DNA of 10,000 nucleotides from Bacteroidales bacterium (GTDB lineage Bacteria > Bacteroidota > Bacteroidia > Bacteroidales > NBLH01): positions 1-10,000 of the forward strand of contig JARGGF010000088.1 of NCBI GenBank assembly GCA_029210905.1. Direction: 5' to 3'. Every line of letters starts with the position of its first letter. The stretch's first letter is position 1. The notes beneath the pieces are model-generated. The model was not told the origin of the DNA and did not search any database. It saw only the letters and a list, made by a program, of their open reading frames with translations. Shown here piece after piece: positions 1-7,374 of this stretch. The position numbers were made by a program, and so were the translations under genes.

Positions 1-1
1 A

Positions 2-1042
2 GGAGGTATGGAGCGGGTAATGTCAGAACTTATTCTTTATTTTTCCAAGCATAAGGAATTTGATGAAATACATCTTGTTCTCTATGGAATTACCCGTGAA
101 ATATTCTATAAGATACCTGATTCGGTAATAATTCATAGGCCGTCGTTCAGATTCAATAATGCCATCAGATGGTTTCATGCTATAAGAACATTGGTCTTTT
201 TAAGGAAAACCGTTAAATGTATTAGACCTGTTTCAGTGCTGAGTTTTGGTGAATACTGGAATGCCTTTGTTATCATAGCTTTGTATGGTTTAATATATCC
301 GATTTATATTTCTGATAGGTGCCAACCCGACAAGAGTCTTGGCCGGTTTCATGATTGGTTAAGAATGAAGCTTTATCCTAAATCAAGATGTATCATTGCC
401 CAGACTGAAAGCGCAGCAGAAATATACCGCAGAAAGTATGGTCTTTATAAAATAACTGTTATCGGAAATCCGATTAGAACCATCACATCACGAAATGATA
501 TACATAGGGAGCTCATAGTGCTTATGGTTGGGCGCTTAATTAAAACAAAGCATCACGACAAACTGGTGGAGATCTTTTTAAAGATCCGTAAGCCGGGATG
601 GAAGTTGATGATTGTAGGGTATGATCACTTGAAACAAAATGTATCTTTTGCACTACGGAAAATTATTGCGGAATTTCATGCCGAGGAAGATGTTTTATTG
701 GTCGGTAAACAAGTGGATGTTGACAGCTATTATACTAGAAGCAGCATCTTTGCTTTTACCTCTAGTTCAGAAGGATTTCCTAACGCGATAGGTGAGGCTA
801 TGGCAGCAGGGCTACCGGTAGTTGCGTTCGATTGTATTGCTGGACCATCTGAAATGATTTCTGACGGCATCAATGGTTATCTAGTGCCTTTATTTGACTA
901 CGATCTGTTTCAAACCAGATTGGAACAGTTAATGGACAATGAGTCTTTAAGAATTGCGTTAGGATTACAGGCATGTAAGGATATTAAGAGGTACTCTATA
1001 GAGGTGGTTGGTAAGGAATATCTGAAATTATTTCTTGAATAA
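2..1042 (+). CDS. GT4-family glycosyltransferase, 5' end outside the window
   Basis: Probable GT-B fold glycosyltransferase that moves a sugar from a nucleotide donor to a lipid-linked or growing glycan on the cytoplasmic face of the membrane. The frame is open to the window edge. The codons before the ATG at 8 read Gly-Gly, giving GGMERVMSEL, the conserved N-terminal acceptor-side loop of GT4 enzymes. The ATG at 8 is therefore internal and about 10-20 N-terminal residues are missing. Counting from that Met, VIGNPI is at 151-156, VLMVGRL at 171-177 begins the donor domain, and EGFPNAIGE at 255-263 is the E-x7-E donor-binding motif, followed by AMAAGLPVVAFD. The C-terminus is complete. It is followed after 24 bases by an epimerase gene. 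The motif set resembles the N-acetylhexosamine transferases of glycan clusters, but donor and acceptor cannot be read from sequence. Confidence 0.9.
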   Translation, partial: GGMERVMSELILYFSKHKEFDEIHLVLYGITREIFYKIPDSVIIHRPSFRFNNAIRWFHAIRTLVFLRKTVKCIRPVSVLSFGEYWNAFVIIALYGLIYPIYISDRCQPDKSLGRFHDWLRMKLYPKSRCIIAQTESAAEIYRRKYGLYKITVIGNPIRTITSRNDIHRELIVLMVGRLIKTKHHDKLVEIFLKIRKPGWKLMIVGYDHLKQNVSFALRKIIAEFHAEEDVLLVGKQVDVDSYYTRSSIFAFTSSSEGFPNAIGEAMAAGLPVVAFDCIAGPSEMISDGINGYLVPLFDYDLFQTRLEQLMDNESLRIALGLQACKDIKRYSIEVVGKEYLKLFLE

Positions 1043-1066
1043 TTAATTCGGCAAATTAATCATACT

Positions 1067-1987
1067 ATGAAAATACTAATTACCGGCGGGGCCGGATTCA
1101 TCGGATCGGCAGTTGTACCTGCACTTCAGAAAGAGGGATATGATGTTTACGTGCTTGATAACTTGTCTTTTGGCAGCAGAGAATTCATTAAAATTACCGA
1201 TGATCATTTCTTTCATGCAGATATCAGAGACAGTAGTATAGTTGAAAGTATTGTTTCTACCCTGCACCCCAACATTTTTATACATCTTGCAGCGATTCAT
1301 TTTATCCCATATTGCAACCAGCATCCTTTTGAGGCTGCAGACATCAATGTGAGAGGTACAATGAACGTCTTGTCTGCATGCAAAAAGATTAACTGCCTAC
1401 ATAAAGTGCTTTTTGCAAGTACGGCCGCCGTGTATCCGATAATTGATGCTGCAATTTGTGAAGATCATGATCTTCATCCACTAGATATTTATGGTTTAAG
1501 CAAACTCGCCGGAGAACATCTCTTCATGAAGTATTATCTTGAAACGCGAATTGACACCATCATATGCAGGTTTTTTAATGCATTTGGCCCGAATGAGACG
1601 AATCCTCATCTTATACCTGAGATTGAGAAACAACTGCGTGAAGGAAAAAGAACCATCCAGCTTGGAAACCTAACGCCGAAACGTGATTTTATTCACACAT
1701 ATGATATGGCTGCGGCTTTTATCAAGCTGCTAAAGCTAGAGAATTCAGGGTACGATACGTTCAATCTCGGTAGAGGAATAGAATACTCGGTTGTGGATAT
1801 TGTTGAAGCGTTCGAACGGCAACTGAACGAAAAGATCAATATTGAAATTGAACCCGCGAGAGTAAGAAAAGTTGAAAGAGAACATTTGCTTGCCGACGTT
1901 ACCAAGCTTAAGAGAAAAACCGGTTGGGAACCGGAATGGAGCATAGATGAAGGAATAAAAGACCTGATTAAAAGTTGGAACCAATAA
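1067..1987 (+). CDS. NAD-dependent nucleotide-sugar epimerase/dehydratase (extended SDR)
   Basis: Cytoplasmic extended short-chain dehydrogenase of 306 residues, close to the usual 300-340 for GalE-like epimerases. The dinucleotide-binding motif GGAGFIG is at residues 7-13. The acidic residue after the second strand is D31 in VLDNLSFGS, which favours NAD(H). HLAA is at 73-76, STAAVY at 118-123 carries the catalytic Ser/Thr region, and the catalytic pair Y142-x3-K146 lies in YGLSK. RFFNAFGPNE (168-177) and RDFIHTYDMA (206-215) are the substrate-side motifs of the UDP-glucose/UDP-GlcNAc 4-epimerase group. The family interconverts C4 epimers of UDP-hexoses through a 4-keto intermediate; 4,6-dehydratases and 4-ketoreductases share the fold, so the exact reaction is uncertain. 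The ATG at 1067 gives the motif its usual N-terminal position. No Shine-Dalgarno sequence precedes it. Its likely role is to supply a sugar donor to the adjacent glycosyltransferases. Confidence 0.88.
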   Translation: MKILITGGAGFIGSAVVPALQKEGYDVYVLDNLSFGSREFIKITDDHFFHADIRDSSIVESIVSTLHPNIFIHLAAIHFIPYCNQHPFEAADINVRGTMNVLSACKKINCLHKVLFASTAAVYPIIDAAICEDHDLHPLDIYGLSKLAGEHLFMKYYLETRIDTIICRFFNAFGPNETNPHLIPEIEKQLREGKRTIQLGNLTPKRDFIHTYDMAAAFIKLLKLENSGYDTFNLGRGIEYSVVDIVEAFERQLNEKINIEIEPARVRKVEREHLLADVTKLKRKTGWEPEWSIDEGIKDLIKSWNQ

Positions 1988-1998
1988 TTGTTGAAAAT

Positions 1999-3141
1999 AT
2001 GAAATCTGACGAGACAAGAATGAAGTTGGGCATATTGTTTTATTTCAGCTCTCAGTGGATGGGTGGGGTAATTTATGTTATTAATTTAATCAAAACCCTT
2101 AATTTCCTTGATGAAAGTCAGAAGCCTGAAATAACACTCTTTTACACACCAGACAATAAAAAATTCCTTGATGAAATCAAGTATCCGTATCTCACAACTG
2201 TTGAATGGATATTCCCTCCCATCATTTGGGGTAATCTGGAATCACTAATTATAGGGAAAAATGTTTTCATCCATAAAATTCTTCGGGAATATGATCTGGA
2301 TGCTATTTATCCGATGCATGATTTTCCGGTAAGGACAAAAACAAAAACAAAACTTATAAGCTGGTGCGCTGATCTTCAGCATAAACATTACCCTGAATTT
2401 TTTACACTATTTCAAAGAATGCAAAGGGATTTCCGGATTAGTCTTGGGTTAAGAAACAGCGATAAAATGGTCCTTTCAAGCACAGATGTCCTAAATGATT
2501 TCAATAATTTTTTCACGGGTAGCAAAAGAACCCAAATGCGCATCTTTCGTTTCGTTTCAGTTATCGAAGATTTAACTGGGATTGATATCAATGACTTGAG
2601 GAATAAATACAAATTGCCCGAAATGTATTTTATGGTTTCAAATCAGTTTCACAAACATAAAAATCACAAAGTATTATTACTCGCTCTTGCAAAATTGAAA
2701 CTAGGAGGCATAAAAAAACACCTGGCAATTACTGGAAAGTTCCCAAGTGCCGGAAATTCACTTTACCTTGGAGAATTACATCGTATTATTTATGAACATA
2801 ATCTTCATGATCAGATCAGTTTCCTCGGCGTGATTCCAAGAAATGAACAAATGCAAATCATGAAGCACGCCCAGGCAGTATTACAGCCTAGTTTGTTTGA
2901 GGGGTGGAGCACGGTAATAGAGGATGCCAAGTCCTTGCAGGTTCCAGTCATTGCCTCTAATTTGAAGGTTAATATTGAACAACTGGGGGATGGCGGTCTG
3001 TATTTTGAACCTCATAATGCTGATGAACTGTCAGCAATTTTAGAGCGATACCCTATCAGAAACATAAAAAATGTATTTTACGAAGATTATAATCATCGGA
3101 TTAAAAGAGCTGCAGAAGAACTTTTAATGATTTTCCAATAA
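1999..3141 (+). CDS. GT4-family glycosyltransferase
   Basis: Probable GT-B glycosyltransferase of 380 residues, acting in the cytoplasm on the repeat unit. I chose the ATG at 1999, 11 bases after the epimerase stop. The frame also opens at a TTG at 1975 that would overlap the epimerase, and another ATG at 2020 is possible. From 1999, the acceptor domain begins at about residue 8 (MKLGILFYFSSQW) with a Met-Gly-Gly loop at 21-23. The donor domain starts near 209 (MYFMVSNQFHKHKNH), with FLGVIP at 275-280 and LQPSLFEGWSTVIED at 295-309. The two glutamates of the donor motif are E301 and E308, one residue closer than the classical E-x7-E; D309 sits at the classical spacing. The EGWSTVIE form is a recognised variant among GT4-like enzymes. 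VPVIAS (315-320) follows as expected. Sugar specificity is unknown. The epimerase lies upstream and another glycosyltransferase 11 bases downstream. Confidence 0.87.
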   Translation: MKSDETRMKLGILFYFSSQWMGGVIYVINLIKTLNFLDESQKPEITLFYTPDNKKFLDEIKYPYLTTVEWIFPPIIWGNLESLIIGKNVFIHKILREYDLDAIYPMHDFPVRTKTKTKLISWCADLQHKHYPEFFTLFQRMQRDFRISLGLRNSDKMVLSSTDVLNDFNNFFTGSKRTQMRIFRFVSVIEDLTGIDINDLRNKYKLPEMYFMVSNQFHKHKNHKVLLLALAKLKLGGIKKHLAITGKFPSAGNSLYLGELHRIIYEHNLHDQISFLGVIPRNEQMQIMKHAQAVLQPSLFEGWSTVIEDAKSLQVPVIASNLKVNIEQLGDGGLYFEPHNADELSAILERYPIRNIKNVFYEDYNHRIKRAAEELLMIFQ

Positions 3142-3152
3142 ATCATTTAATA

Positions 3153-4307
3153 GTGAAAGAACAATCCGGTCATAAAATACTTTTCATCAACCAGGCCACT
3201 GGGTATTTAATGAAAGATGTCATAAATGAATTTTGTGCAGAATATGATGATGTTGTACTATTAGCCGGCCATGTGTCAGATATTGGTGGGTCCTTAAATC
3301 AAAAAGTCGCAATCAGATTAATTCATAAATACAATAAGAAAAACAGATCCAACCGATTCTTTTCCTGGATATGGGGGACGATACAGGCAATATTATTAAT
3401 CAGTTTGCAATATAGGAAATATCACCTCGTAATCACCTCCAATCCTCCAACCCTTGCATTTCTACCTCTTTTCTGCAGAAATAAATACTCAGTAATAATA
3501 TATGATGTATACCCTGATGGATTAGTTGCCGGAGGTTTTATCTCCGAAACTTCCTGCGTAAACAGACTATGGATAAAGCAAAATATCAGATATTATAATA
3601 AAGCTTCTAATATTTATACATTAACTGAAAGCATGGCAGATACCTTATCTAAGTATGTGCCGAGGGAGAAAATAAAGGTGATCGTTCCTTGGTCATTGTT
3701 TTCAGGTAGTTCTAAAGTTAAAAAGGAAGAGAATATTTTCATTAAGAAATATAATCTGTCTAATTTCTTCCTTGTTATGTATTCAGGCAACATTGGATTA
3801 GGACATAATGTTGAGTCATTAATCGAAGTTGCCAGGGTACTTCGTAATGTTAATGATATCAAGTTTGTAATCATTGGAGATGGCTGGAATAAAGCCCTGA
3901 TAGAAAAACGAATTTCGGAGTTTGGCCTTATTAATTGCCTGCTTCTGCCTTTTCAGCCATCTAATATGTTTAGGCATTCATTGTCCGCCGCAGATATTGG
4001 AGTTGTATCTGTCACCTCAGCGGCTTCAAAAGTTTGTGCACCTAGCAAGACCTATAACCTGATTAATCTTGAGATTCCTTTACTTTGTATTACTGATCAT
4101 GAGACAGAATTGGCAAAGATCGTAAATTCAAATGAGATAGGTAAGGTCTGCAATAATAGCCAATACGAAGAAATGGCCGAATTTATTTTGTCATTTAAAA
4201 ATGATTGTTCTCTTTACCAAAGTATTAGCGACAACCTAAAAAGATGCTCCAACAACTACACTATTGAAAATGCTCATAAATATTTAATTAATTTTAGAAA
4301 CAACTAA
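3153..4307 (+). CDS. GT4-family glycosyltransferase, WbuB/WcaI-like
   Basis: Probable GT-B glycosyltransferase of 384 residues, related to the WbuB/WcaI group found in O-antigen and exopolysaccharide clusters. I chose the GTG at 3153, 11 bases after the previous stop. The next Met is at residue 20, inside the first Rossmann strand (HKILFINQ, 7-14), so it would be too short. Visible landmarks are TSNPPTLAFL (95-104), DVYPDG (118-123), YSGNIGLGHN (210-219) opening the donor domain, VIIGDGW (239-245) and PSKTYNLI (297-304). The P-S-K-x-Y motif takes the place of the E-x7-E motif in this subgroup and is an expected feature. The hydrophobic stretch WGTIQAILLISLQY (74-87) may help membrane association, as in related enzymes; I do not read it as a true transmembrane helix. 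WbuB relatives often transfer deoxy-amino sugars, but the donor here is not determinable. Confidence 0.86.
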   Translation: MKEQSGHKILFINQATGYLMKDVINEFCAEYDDVVLLAGHVSDIGGSLNQKVAIRLIHKYNKKNRSNRFFSWIWGTIQAILLISLQYRKYHLVITSNPPTLAFLPLFCRNKYSVIIYDVYPDGLVAGGFISETSCVNRLWIKQNIRYYNKASNIYTLTESMADTLSKYVPREKIKVIVPWSLFSGSSKVKKEENIFIKKYNLSNFFLVMYSGNIGLGHNVESLIEVARVLRNVNDIKFVIIGDGWNKALIEKRISEFGLINCLLLPFQPSNMFRHSLSAADIGVVSVTSAASKVCAPSKTYNLINLEIPLLCITDHETELAKIVNSNEIGKVCNNSQYEEMAEFILSFKNDCSLYQSISDNLKRCSNNYTIENAHKYLINFRNN

Positions 4308-4319
4308 TTGACTCAGATT

Positions 4320-4547
4320 ATGGAACTGAAAAAATTTATTACCAATCTTGAAGATGTATTTGAGGATGCTGATCCTATAACTATCAAACCTGAATCAAGC
4401 TTTAGAGATTTGGAGGGTTATTCATCACTGGTAGCGCTTTCAATAATTGCTATGGCTGATGAGATGTACAATGTAAAATTAAAGGGGGATGATATTCGTA
4501 AAGCTAATACAATTGAAGACTTGTTCAATATTATAAATTCAAAGTAA
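4320..4547 (+). CDS. Acyl carrier protein of a polysaccharide acyl module
   Basis: Small acidic four-helix acyl carrier protein of 75 residues, the usual ACP size. It should be loaded by a 4'-phosphopantetheinyl transferase and carry thioester intermediates between the neighbouring ketosynthases and reductase. The prosthetic-group serine is most likely S36 in GYSSLVAL, at the start of helix II. The usual Asp-Ser-Leu is here Ser-Ser-Leu. The helix II/III region ADEMYNVKLKGDDIRKANTI and the ending EDLFNIINSK are typical of ACPs. I chose the ATG at 4320. A TTG at 4308, directly after the preceding stop, would add four residues. The stop is only two bases before the first ketosynthase, which suggests translational coupling. 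The divergent sequence and genomic setting argue for a dedicated ACP and not the housekeeping fatty-acid AcpP. Confidence 0.9.
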   Translation: MELKKFITNLEDVFEDADPITIKPESSFRDLEGYSSLVALSIIAMADEMYNVKLKGDDIRKANTIEDLFNIINSK

Positions 4548-4549
4548 AA

Positions 4550-5605
4550 ATGGCGTTTCTACATATCCCTGATGTGCGATTAGCTGGTGTTGCCGCCTGT
4601 GTTCCAAAAGCAATTCTAGAAACCTCAAGATACGCAGGTTTTTCGAAAGATGAAGCCGAAAAATTCATTTCAAGCACAGGGGTAGAAAGAAGAAGAATAG
4701 CCGATGAAAATATAACTACATCGGATTTATGTTTGAAGGCCGCAGAAAAACTTATTTCTGATTTAAATTGGAGCAGGGATGAAATAGATTGCCTGATTTT
4801 CGTAACTCAAACGCCTGACTATATCTTACCGGCAACTTCTTGTCTCCTCCAGGATAGATTAAAGCTCAAGGAGGGCGTTTTTGCGCTTGATATCTCACTT
4901 GGTTGTTCAGGATGGATTTATGGTTTGCAGGTTATTACAAGTATGCTATCGCACGGCCAGCTTAAGAAAGGTTTATTATTAGTTGGAGATACCATTCTAA
5001 AACCTTGCTCACCTGGTGATAAAAGCACTTATCCTTTGTTTGGAGATGCAGGTACAGCAACCGCTCTGGAATATAATAGAACTGTTTCGGGATTTAAATT
5101 CCATACTGCTACAGACGGAACGGGTTTTGAAGCAATAATTATTCCGGATGGAGGCTACAGGAATGGGACTCACCTGTCCTCATTTGAAATGATAGAATTC
5201 GAACCTGGTATAAAACGCAACAGATTGCAGACAGTTCTTGATGGCATGAGTGTCTTCTCCTTTGGGATTTCTAAAGCACCGGAATCCATCAGATTGTTAA
5301 CTGAAAATTATGGAATTGATCTTGAGCAAGTTGACTACTTCCTTTTTCACCAGGCGAACTTGTTCATGAATGAAAAAATCAGAAAAAAGCTTAAGATACC
5401 ATCAGAAAAAGTACCATACTCCATTAAAAATTATGGGAATACAAGCTCAGCCACAATACCTTTAACTATCGTAACAGAAATTAAAGATGTCATTGCTAAC
5501 AGTTCGAAAAATTTGGTTGCATGTGGATTTGGTGTTGGCTTATCATGGGGAACTGTTCAATTTTTTACCGATAGAGTAATTTGTTCTGACCTAATTGAGT
5601 ATTAA
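4550..5605 (+). CDS. Beta-ketoacyl-ACP synthase III-like enzyme (first copy)
   Basis: Thiolase-fold ketosynthase of 351 residues, related to FabH and somewhat longer than the usual 310-335. The family condenses an acyl starter with malonyl-ACP to make a 3-ketoacyl-ACP. The whole catalytic triad is present: C119 in SLGCSGW, H267 in FHQAN and N297 in NYGNTSS. The glycine-rich C-terminal motif GFGVGLSWG (327-335) is present, as are TQTPDY (86-91) and FGDAGTA (164-170). In the segment aligned with the CoA-binding N-terminus of E. coli FabH (EKFISSTGVERR), the positions of Trp32 and Arg36 appear to be Lys38 and Ser42. This hints at an ACP-bound starter instead of a CoA starter (inference from a hand alignment). 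The ATG lies two bases after the ACP stop, and a ketoreductase follows after two bases. Expected role: one chain-extension step of a short acyl group for the polysaccharide. Confidence 0.9.
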   Translation: MAFLHIPDVRLAGVAACVPKAILETSRYAGFSKDEAEKFISSTGVERRRIADENITTSDLCLKAAEKLISDLNWSRDEIDCLIFVTQTPDYILPATSCLLQDRLKLKEGVFALDISLGCSGWIYGLQVITSMLSHGQLKKGLLLVGDTILKPCSPGDKSTYPLFGDAGTATALEYNRTVSGFKFHTATDGTGFEAIIIPDGGYRNGTHLSSFEMIEFEPGIKRNRLQTVLDGMSVFSFGISKAPESIRLLTENYGIDLEQVDYFLFHQANLFMNEKIRKKLKIPSEKVPYSIKNYGNTSSATIPLTIVTEIKDVIANSSKNLVACGFGVGLSWGTVQFFTDRVICSDLIEY

Positions 5606-5607
5606 TC

Positions 5608-6354
5608 ATGATTAATCCATTTACGCTTGAGGGCAAAAAGATACTGGTAACTGGTGCTTCCTCAGGTATAGGAAAGGCAGTTGCTGTAGAATGTGCAAAG
5701 CTCGGTGCAATTTTGTTAATTACTGGAAGGGATAAGATTAGACTATCGGAAACATACAACCAACTGAACGGAAAAGGACATAGATTGGTACTGACCGATC
5801 TGACTGAAGAGAATGGGATTGAAAGCTTGGTTGCTCAGGTTGACTTTCTGGATGGAATTGTACATGCAGCTGGTATTGCTGATCCAGTGCCATTTCAGTA
5901 TATCACAAAACAGAAACTACTTGATATTTTATCTATAAATACAATTAGTCCTGCAATTCTGACCAAGATGCTGTTAAATAAAAAAAGCTTGAGGAAGGAG
6001 GCTTCAATTGTTTTTATTTCTTCAATTTCCGGTATATATTGTTCATATGTTGGAGGTAGTATGTATAGTTCAACAAAAGGCGCGATCAATGGCCTGATGA
6101 AAGGAATGGCTATTGATCTTGCTAATAAACTGATCAGAGTAAATTCTGTATGTCCGGGAATGATTGAAACTCATATCTTAAATGATGGGAGAATTTCTCA
6201 TGAACAGCTGGAGGAAGATAAAAAGAGATATCCATTAAAGAGATATGGTAAACCTGAAGAAGTTGCTTATGCAGCTATATTCTTACTATCTGATGCCAGC
6301 AAATGGATGACTGGTAGCAATATATTACTTGATGGCGGTTATACCCTTCTTTAA
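5608..6354 (+). CDS. FabG-like 3-ketoacyl-ACP reductase (classical SDR)
   Basis: Classical short-chain dehydrogenase of 248 residues, the usual FabG size. It most likely reduces the 3-keto group made by the flanking ketosynthases to a 3-hydroxy group using NADPH. The cofactor motif TGASSGIG is at 15-22, and G40-R41 after the second strand fits NADP preference. HAAG at 86-89 replaces the usual NAAG. N111, S139 (ISSISG), Y153 and K157 (YSSTK) form the catalytic tetrad. VNSVCPGMIET (178-188) and the C-terminal MTGSNILLDGGYTLL are typical FabG features. The ATG at 5608 lies two bases after the first ketosynthase stop, and the second ketosynthase starts 11 bases downstream. No dehydratase or enoyl reductase is nearby, so the hydroxyl group is expected to remain in the product. 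An SDR acting on a sugar is possible but less likely given this position. Confidence 0.88.
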   Translation: MINPFTLEGKKILVTGASSGIGKAVAVECAKLGAILLITGRDKIRLSETYNQLNGKGHRLVLTDLTEENGIESLVAQVDFLDGIVHAAGIADPVPFQYITKQKLLDILSINTISPAILTKMLLNKKSLRKEASIVFISSISGIYCSYVGGSMYSSTKGAINGLMKGMAIDLANKLIRVNSVCPGMIETHILNDGRISHEQLEEDKKRYPLKRYGKPEEVAYAAIFLLSDASKWMTGSNILLDGGYTLL

Positions 6355-6365
6355 TATCACTTAAG

Positions 6366-7367
6366 ATGGAAGCTTATATCAAAGGTATTTCTTATTACCT
6401 GCCCAAATATAATTTAACTAACAAGGAACTTATAAAAGAATTTCCCGAATGGTCTGTCGAAAAAGTGGCCAGTAAGATTGGTGTCGATGAAAGACATATT
6501 TCATCAAAAGATGAAACATCTGCTGATATGGCTGTCTCAGCAGCCATCAAGCTTTTTGATGAGCATTCTGTTAAGCCTGACCAGATTGACTTTGTAATTC
6601 TCTGCACTCAGAGTCCTGACTATTTTTTGCCGACATCCGCATGCATCATTCAAAATAAACTTGGCATTCCTGTTACTGCAGGTGCATTGGATTTCAATCT
6701 TGGCTGCTCGGGTTTTGTGTACGGTCTGGCGTTGGCTAAAGGTCTGATTTATGGAGGCATAGCCAAAAATGTATTGCTGCTAACCTCTGAGACATACTCA
6801 AAATTTATTCACCCACGTGATAAATCAAATCTTACCATTTTTGGAGATGCTGCAGCAGCAACACTTATATCCGATAATGGTTTTGCTGAAATACTTAGTT
6901 TTAGTCTTGGTACTGACGGCCGTGGTGCAGATAATTTAATAGTGAAAACGGGTGGCTTAAGAAATCCTCAACCATTAAATGATTTAAAATTTGATGACCA
7001 GGGCAATCCATCTTCATCTGATCATTTATACATGGATGGAACTGAAATCTTTAATTTTACCCTTGAAACTGTACCGAAACTGGTAACTGAAACCCTGTTA
7101 AAAAATTCGGTGGGGCAAGACAATATTGATCTATTCGTCTTTCATCAGGCTAACAAGTATATGTTAAATTTTCTTCGTAAGAAAATCGGAATTCCTGAAG
7201 AAAAATTTTATTACCACATGAGCGCCATAGGTAATACTGTTTCTTCAACCATTCCGATTGCAATTTATGAAGCAATGAATGAAAAAAAAATCAATTCAGG
7301 CAGCAGTATTTTGATTGCTGGTTTTGGCGTCGGATATTCTTGGGCAGGAACCGTGCTTAAATTCTAG
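6366..7367 (+). CDS. Beta-ketoacyl-ACP synthase III-like enzyme (second copy)
   Basis: Second FabH-like ketosynthase, 333 residues, paralogous to the one at 4550 but clearly diverged along its whole length, so not a recent duplication. The triad is intact: C114 in NLGCSGF, H260 in FHQAN and N290 in AIGNTVSS. The C-terminal GFGVGYSW matches the family. TQSPDYFLPTSA (81-92) and FGDAAAAT (159-166) align with the same segments of the first copy. At the N-terminus (EKVASKIGVDERHI) the residues aligned with Trp32 and Arg36 of E. coli FabH are Lys33 and Lys37, so CoA binding may differ from the housekeeping enzyme. The hydrophilic insert NPQPLNDLKFDDQGNPSSSD (200-219) is longer than in FabH. Expected role: the other condensation step of a two-step acyl synthesis, or a starter-specific alternative to the first copy. 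A run of nine A residues lies in codons 306-309. Confidence 0.9.
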   Translation: MEAYIKGISYYLPKYNLTNKELIKEFPEWSVEKVASKIGVDERHISSKDETSADMAVSAAIKLFDEHSVKPDQIDFVILCTQSPDYFLPTSACIIQNKLGIPVTAGALDFNLGCSGFVYGLALAKGLIYGGIAKNVLLLTSETYSKFIHPRDKSNLTIFGDAAAATLISDNGFAEILSFSLGTDGRGADNLIVKTGGLRNPQPLNDLKFDDQGNPSSSDHLYMDGTEIFNFTLETVPKLVTETLLKNSVGQDNIDLFVFHQANKYMLNFLRKKIGIPEEKFYYHMSAIGNTVSSTIPIAIYEAMNEKKINSGSSILIAGFGVGYSWAGTVLKF

Positions 7368-7374
7368 ATTATAA

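Noticed and set aside
1..7. AGGAGG as a ribosome binding site for an ATG at 8
   Set aside because: In frame these bases encode the Gly-Gly of the GT4 GGxERV loop, and the other genes in the window lack Shine-Dalgarno sequences.
1459..1476. Perfect 18-base palindrome TGAAGATCATGATCTTCA
   Set aside because: It lies inside the epimerase coding frame. One such palindrome in 10 kb is expected by chance at roughly the few-percent level, and nothing nearby suggests an operator.
1975..1998. TTG start at 1975 for the second glycosyltransferase
   Set aside because: It would overlap the epimerase end by 13 bases and add eight residues with no family match. The ATG at 1999 sits cleanly after the stop.
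2335..2352. Three tandem copies of ACAAAA
   Set aside because: This is a short in-frame run encoding Thr-Lys repeats in a glycosyltransferase. With only three copies of a six-base unit, slippage would not shift the frame.
4320..7367. A complete fatty-acid or polyunsaturated-lipid synthesis set
   Set aside because: No dehydratase, enoyl reductase, malonyl transferase or KAS I/II gene is present. The set can make a short hydroxyacyl chain only if it borrows malonyl-ACP supply.
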